A stretch of DNA of 15,375 bases. Origin: an uncultured Steroidobacter sp. GTDB taxonomy: Bacteria; Pseudomonadota; Gammaproteobacteria; Steroidobacterales; Steroidobacteraceae. This document shows positions 13,845 to 15,375 of this stretch, piece by piece. How positions within the stretch are numbered: the first letter of the stretch is position 1; each line of letters starts with the position of its first letter. The notes beneath the pieces are model-generated. The model did no database searches. It saw only the letters and a program-made list of their open reading frames with translations, and was not told the origin of the DNA. The stretch covers positions 1 to 15,375 of the forward strand of contig CAMLEO010000165.1 in NCBI GenBank assembly GCA_946478975.1, in the 5' to 3' direction. The position numbers and the translations under genes are program-made.

Positions 13845-14701
13845 TTCCGCTTCAGCTCCACGAGTGACTTGATCACCAGCGTCGCCACGGCCAGCAGCGT
13901 CAACAGCGAAGCCACCGCGAAGGCGCCGACGAAGTTGTACTCGTTATATAGGATTTCCACGTGCAAGGGCATGGTCGTCGTCAGTCCCCGGATATGACCT
14001 GAGACCACCGAAACCGCGCCGAATTCACCCATCGCGCGGGCGTTGCAGAGAATCACGCCGTAAACCAGACCCCAGCGAATCTTCGGCAAGGTGACGTGGA
14101 AGAACGTCATCAGGCCGCCGGCGCCAAGCGTGATCGCGGCTTCTTCCTCGTCGTTGCCGAGCTGTTGCATCAATGGAATGAGCTCGCGCGCCACGTACGG
14201 GAACGTTACGAGCATGGTTGCCAGCACGATTCCCGGCACGGCGAAGATGATGCTGATGTCGTGATCCTGCAGCCACAGGCCGAACCAGCCCTGCATGCCG
14301 AACAGCAGCACGTACACGAGGCCGGATATCACCGGCGAGATCGCGATCGGCACATCGATCAGCGTGATCAGGAAACTCTTGCCGCGAAATTCGAACTTGG
14401 CGATCGCCCAGGCGGCAGCGACACCGAAGACGGTGTTCATCGGCACTACGATCGCGGCGACCGTCAACGTCAGCCGGATCGCTGCCAGCGTGTCCTCGTC
14501 CTTGAAGCTGGCGAAGTACATCATCCAGCCCTTGCTGAGCGCGGTTGCGAACACGGTCGCCAGCGGCGCGAACAGCAACGCTCCCAGGAACAGCAGCGAC
14601 AAGCCGATGAACGTATATTTGGTGATGGAGCTGAGCCAGGTATCGCGGCCCGGCCGGCTCGCGATCTCCGCCAACATTTCCTTGGAAGGACCGCCTGCCA
14701 T
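13841..14701 (-). CDS. cysW: Sulfate/thiosulfate ABC transporter permease CysW
   Basis: This 286-residue inner-membrane permease is one of the two membrane subunits of the CysTWA-type sulfate/thiosulfate importer (E. coli CysW is 291 residues). It has about six helices. The EAA loop that docks the ATPase is at 186-206 (EEAAITLGAGG...FFHVTLPKI). Other family stretches are DVPIAISPVISGLVY (116-130), the segment FPYVARELIPLM (167-178), NARAMGEFGAVSVVSGHIRG (220-239) and PLHVEILYNEY. The start is ATG 14701 with a weak RBS. The usual partner ATPase gene cysA does not follow; instead the stop overlaps the start of the histidine kinase. CysA and the binding protein must lie upstream of the window or elsewhere. 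Confidence 0.95.
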   Translation of the reverse strand: MAGGPSKEMLAEIASRPGRDTWLSSITKYTFIGLSLLFLGALLFAPLATVFATALSKGWMMYFASFKDEDTLAAIRLTLTVAAIVVPMNTVFGVAAAWAIAKFEFRGKSFLITLIDVPIAISPVISGLVYVLLFGMQGWFGLWLQDHDISIIFAVPGIVLATMLVTFPYVARELIPLMQQLGNDEEEAAITLGAGGLMTFFHVTLPKIRWGLVYGVILCNARAMGEFGAVSVVSGHIRGLTTTMPLHVEILYNEYNFVGAFAVASLLTLLAVATLVIKSLVELKRK

Positions 14702-14872
14702 CTCAGTTCAAATCGCGCGCTGCGCGCCTCCAACGGATCAGCCATCGTTTATCGAGTGCCCTACGGGCACATGGATGTGCCCCGCCGCCGCAGGCGGCGA
14801 GCGAGCAGCCAAAGTCACGCCTTTGGCTGACTCGCCCGAGGGTCGTGGCAGGATGCCCGATCCCGAGTTTCA
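14702..14872. repeat. Hairpin-rich intergenic element between cysT and cysW
   Basis: The 171 bp between the two permease genes hold consecutive inverted repeats: GCGCG/CGCGC (14715-14727), GTGCCC/GGGCAC (14756-14770) overlapping a perfect 8-bp pair GGGCACAT/ATGTGCCC (14765-14782), CGCCGCC/GGCGGCG (14783-14799), and a long stem at 14801-14835 in which GCGAGCAGCCAAAG pairs with CTTTGGCTG-A-CTCGC (14 bp, one bulged base, 6-nt loop). The two overlapping stems are mutually exclusive folds. This looks like a REP/BIME-type dispersed repeat, perhaps tuning mRNA stability between cysT and cysW. The length is unusual, since these genes usually abut or overlap. Confidence 0.75.
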
Positions 14873-15375
14873 TTAACGCCCCGCGGCGATCACTCGCCGA
14901 CGGCCCCAGGCTTGCAGCAGGTTGATGGACAGCAACATCACGAACGACATGGCCAGCATGATGAAGCCGAGCGCCGCGGCACCGGCGTAATCGAACTGCT
15001 CCAGCTTGATGACGATGAGCAGCGGCGTGATTTCCGTGCGCATCGGCAAGTTGCCGGCGATGAAAATCACCGAGCCGTATTCGCCAACCGCACGCGCGAA
15101 CGCGAGCGTGAAGCCGGTTGCGAGCGCAGGGAAGATCGTCGGCAGCACGATGCGAACAAAGATCGTGATGCGCCCCGCGCCGAGTGTTTCGGCTGCGTCT
15201 TCGAGATCCCGTTGTACTTCGGCGATAGCCGGCTGCACTGAGCGCACGACGAACGGAAAGCCGATCAACGTCAACGCGACCACGACGCCGATCCACGTGT
15301 ACGCCACCTTGATGCCCAACGGAGCGAGATACTGACCGATCCAGCCGTTCTCCGCGAACACGGCGGTCAACGCGA
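14873..15375 (-). CDS. cysT: Sulfate/thiosulfate ABC transporter permease CysT (5' end outside the window)
   Basis: Only the C-terminal part, about 167 residues, is in the window; the reading frame stays open to the right edge. The sequence is unmistakably CysT/CysU: GWIGQYLAPLGIKVAYTWIG, FPFVVRSVQPAI, the EAA loop DLEDAAETLGAGRITIFVRI, then LAFARAVGEYGSVIFIAGNL and ITPLLIVIKLEQFDYAGAAA. It forms the membrane channel with CysW and imports sulfate or thiosulfate with a periplasmic binding protein and the CysA ATPase. The same-strand order cysT-cysW is the normal one. The C-terminus is short and ends in a basic tail (AWGRRRVIAAGR). Confidence 0.95.
   Translation of the reverse strand, partial: ALTAVFAENGWIGQYLAPLGIKVAYTWIGVVVALTLIGFPFVVRSVQPAIAEVQRDLEDAAETLGAGRITIFVRIVLPTIFPALATGFTLAFARAVGEYGSVIFIAGNLPMRTEITPLLIVIKLEQFDYAGAAALGFIMLAMSFVMLLSINLLQAWGRRRVIAAGR

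Noticed and set aside
14096..14830. 244-residue plus-strand open frame antisense to cysW
   Set aside because: It is His/Arg/Gln/Glu-rich low-complexity translation antisense to a well-conserved permease.

Overview
The window is about 15.4 kb of moderately GC-rich bacterial DNA with dense coding, short intergenic gaps and overlapping stop/start codons. Gene content (an MprF/AcvB pair, a YgiD-type dioxygenase, a DUF4168 secreted protein, CysT/CysW permeases) and codon use fit a gammaproteobacterium. A Steroidobacter- or Xanthomonadales-like soil lineage is a guess from general resemblance, not something the sequence proves. No rRNA, tRNA, CRISPR array, transposase, integrase or phage gene was seen.

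Region 1 (1-589) has no convincing gene. It starts with a run of C that is probably a contig-end artefact. It continues with three spaced copies of a short ACGCGTC-type repeat, then a striking element of about 165 bp: two 35-nt arms in inverted orientation, matching almost perfectly, around a 93-nt centre that holds two further hairpins. Region 2 (590-3160, plus strand) carries a DMT/EamA transporter, a two-domain TerB-like/DUF697 protein and a secreted DUF4168 protein, closed by a very strong intrinsic terminator. Region 3 (3164-4368, minus strand) has a YgiD-type extradiol dioxygenase and a small unknown protein, with palindromes around the start of the latter.

Region 4 (4418-8325, minus strand) is a translationally coupled pair: an MprF-type aminoacyl-phosphatidylglycerol synthase/flippase followed by an AcvB/VirJ-type periplasmic hydrolase, the known make-and-remove pair for charge-modified membrane lipids. 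It has a perfect TATAAT box on the minus strand. Facing it is a small XRE-type regulator (8564-8845) preceded by an overlapping set of GGGAT-type palindromes, a likely operator.

Region 5 (8859-15375, minus strand) looks like one long transcription unit. It reads: sulfate/thiosulfate ABC permease cysT (cut by the window edge), a 171-bp intergenic stretch full of hairpins, cysW, a sensor histidine kinase whose GTG start overlaps the cysW stop, an OmpR-type response regulator, a YdhS-like FAD/NAD(P)-binding protein, and a second OmpR-type regulator that is a close paralogue of the first. The expected cysA ATPase gene is not downstream of cysW; the two-component system sits there instead. The most unusual features are this coupling of sulfate permeases to a cysteine-rich PAS sensor and paired regulators, the flavoprotein placed between the paralogous regulators, and the long inverted-repeat element near the left end.
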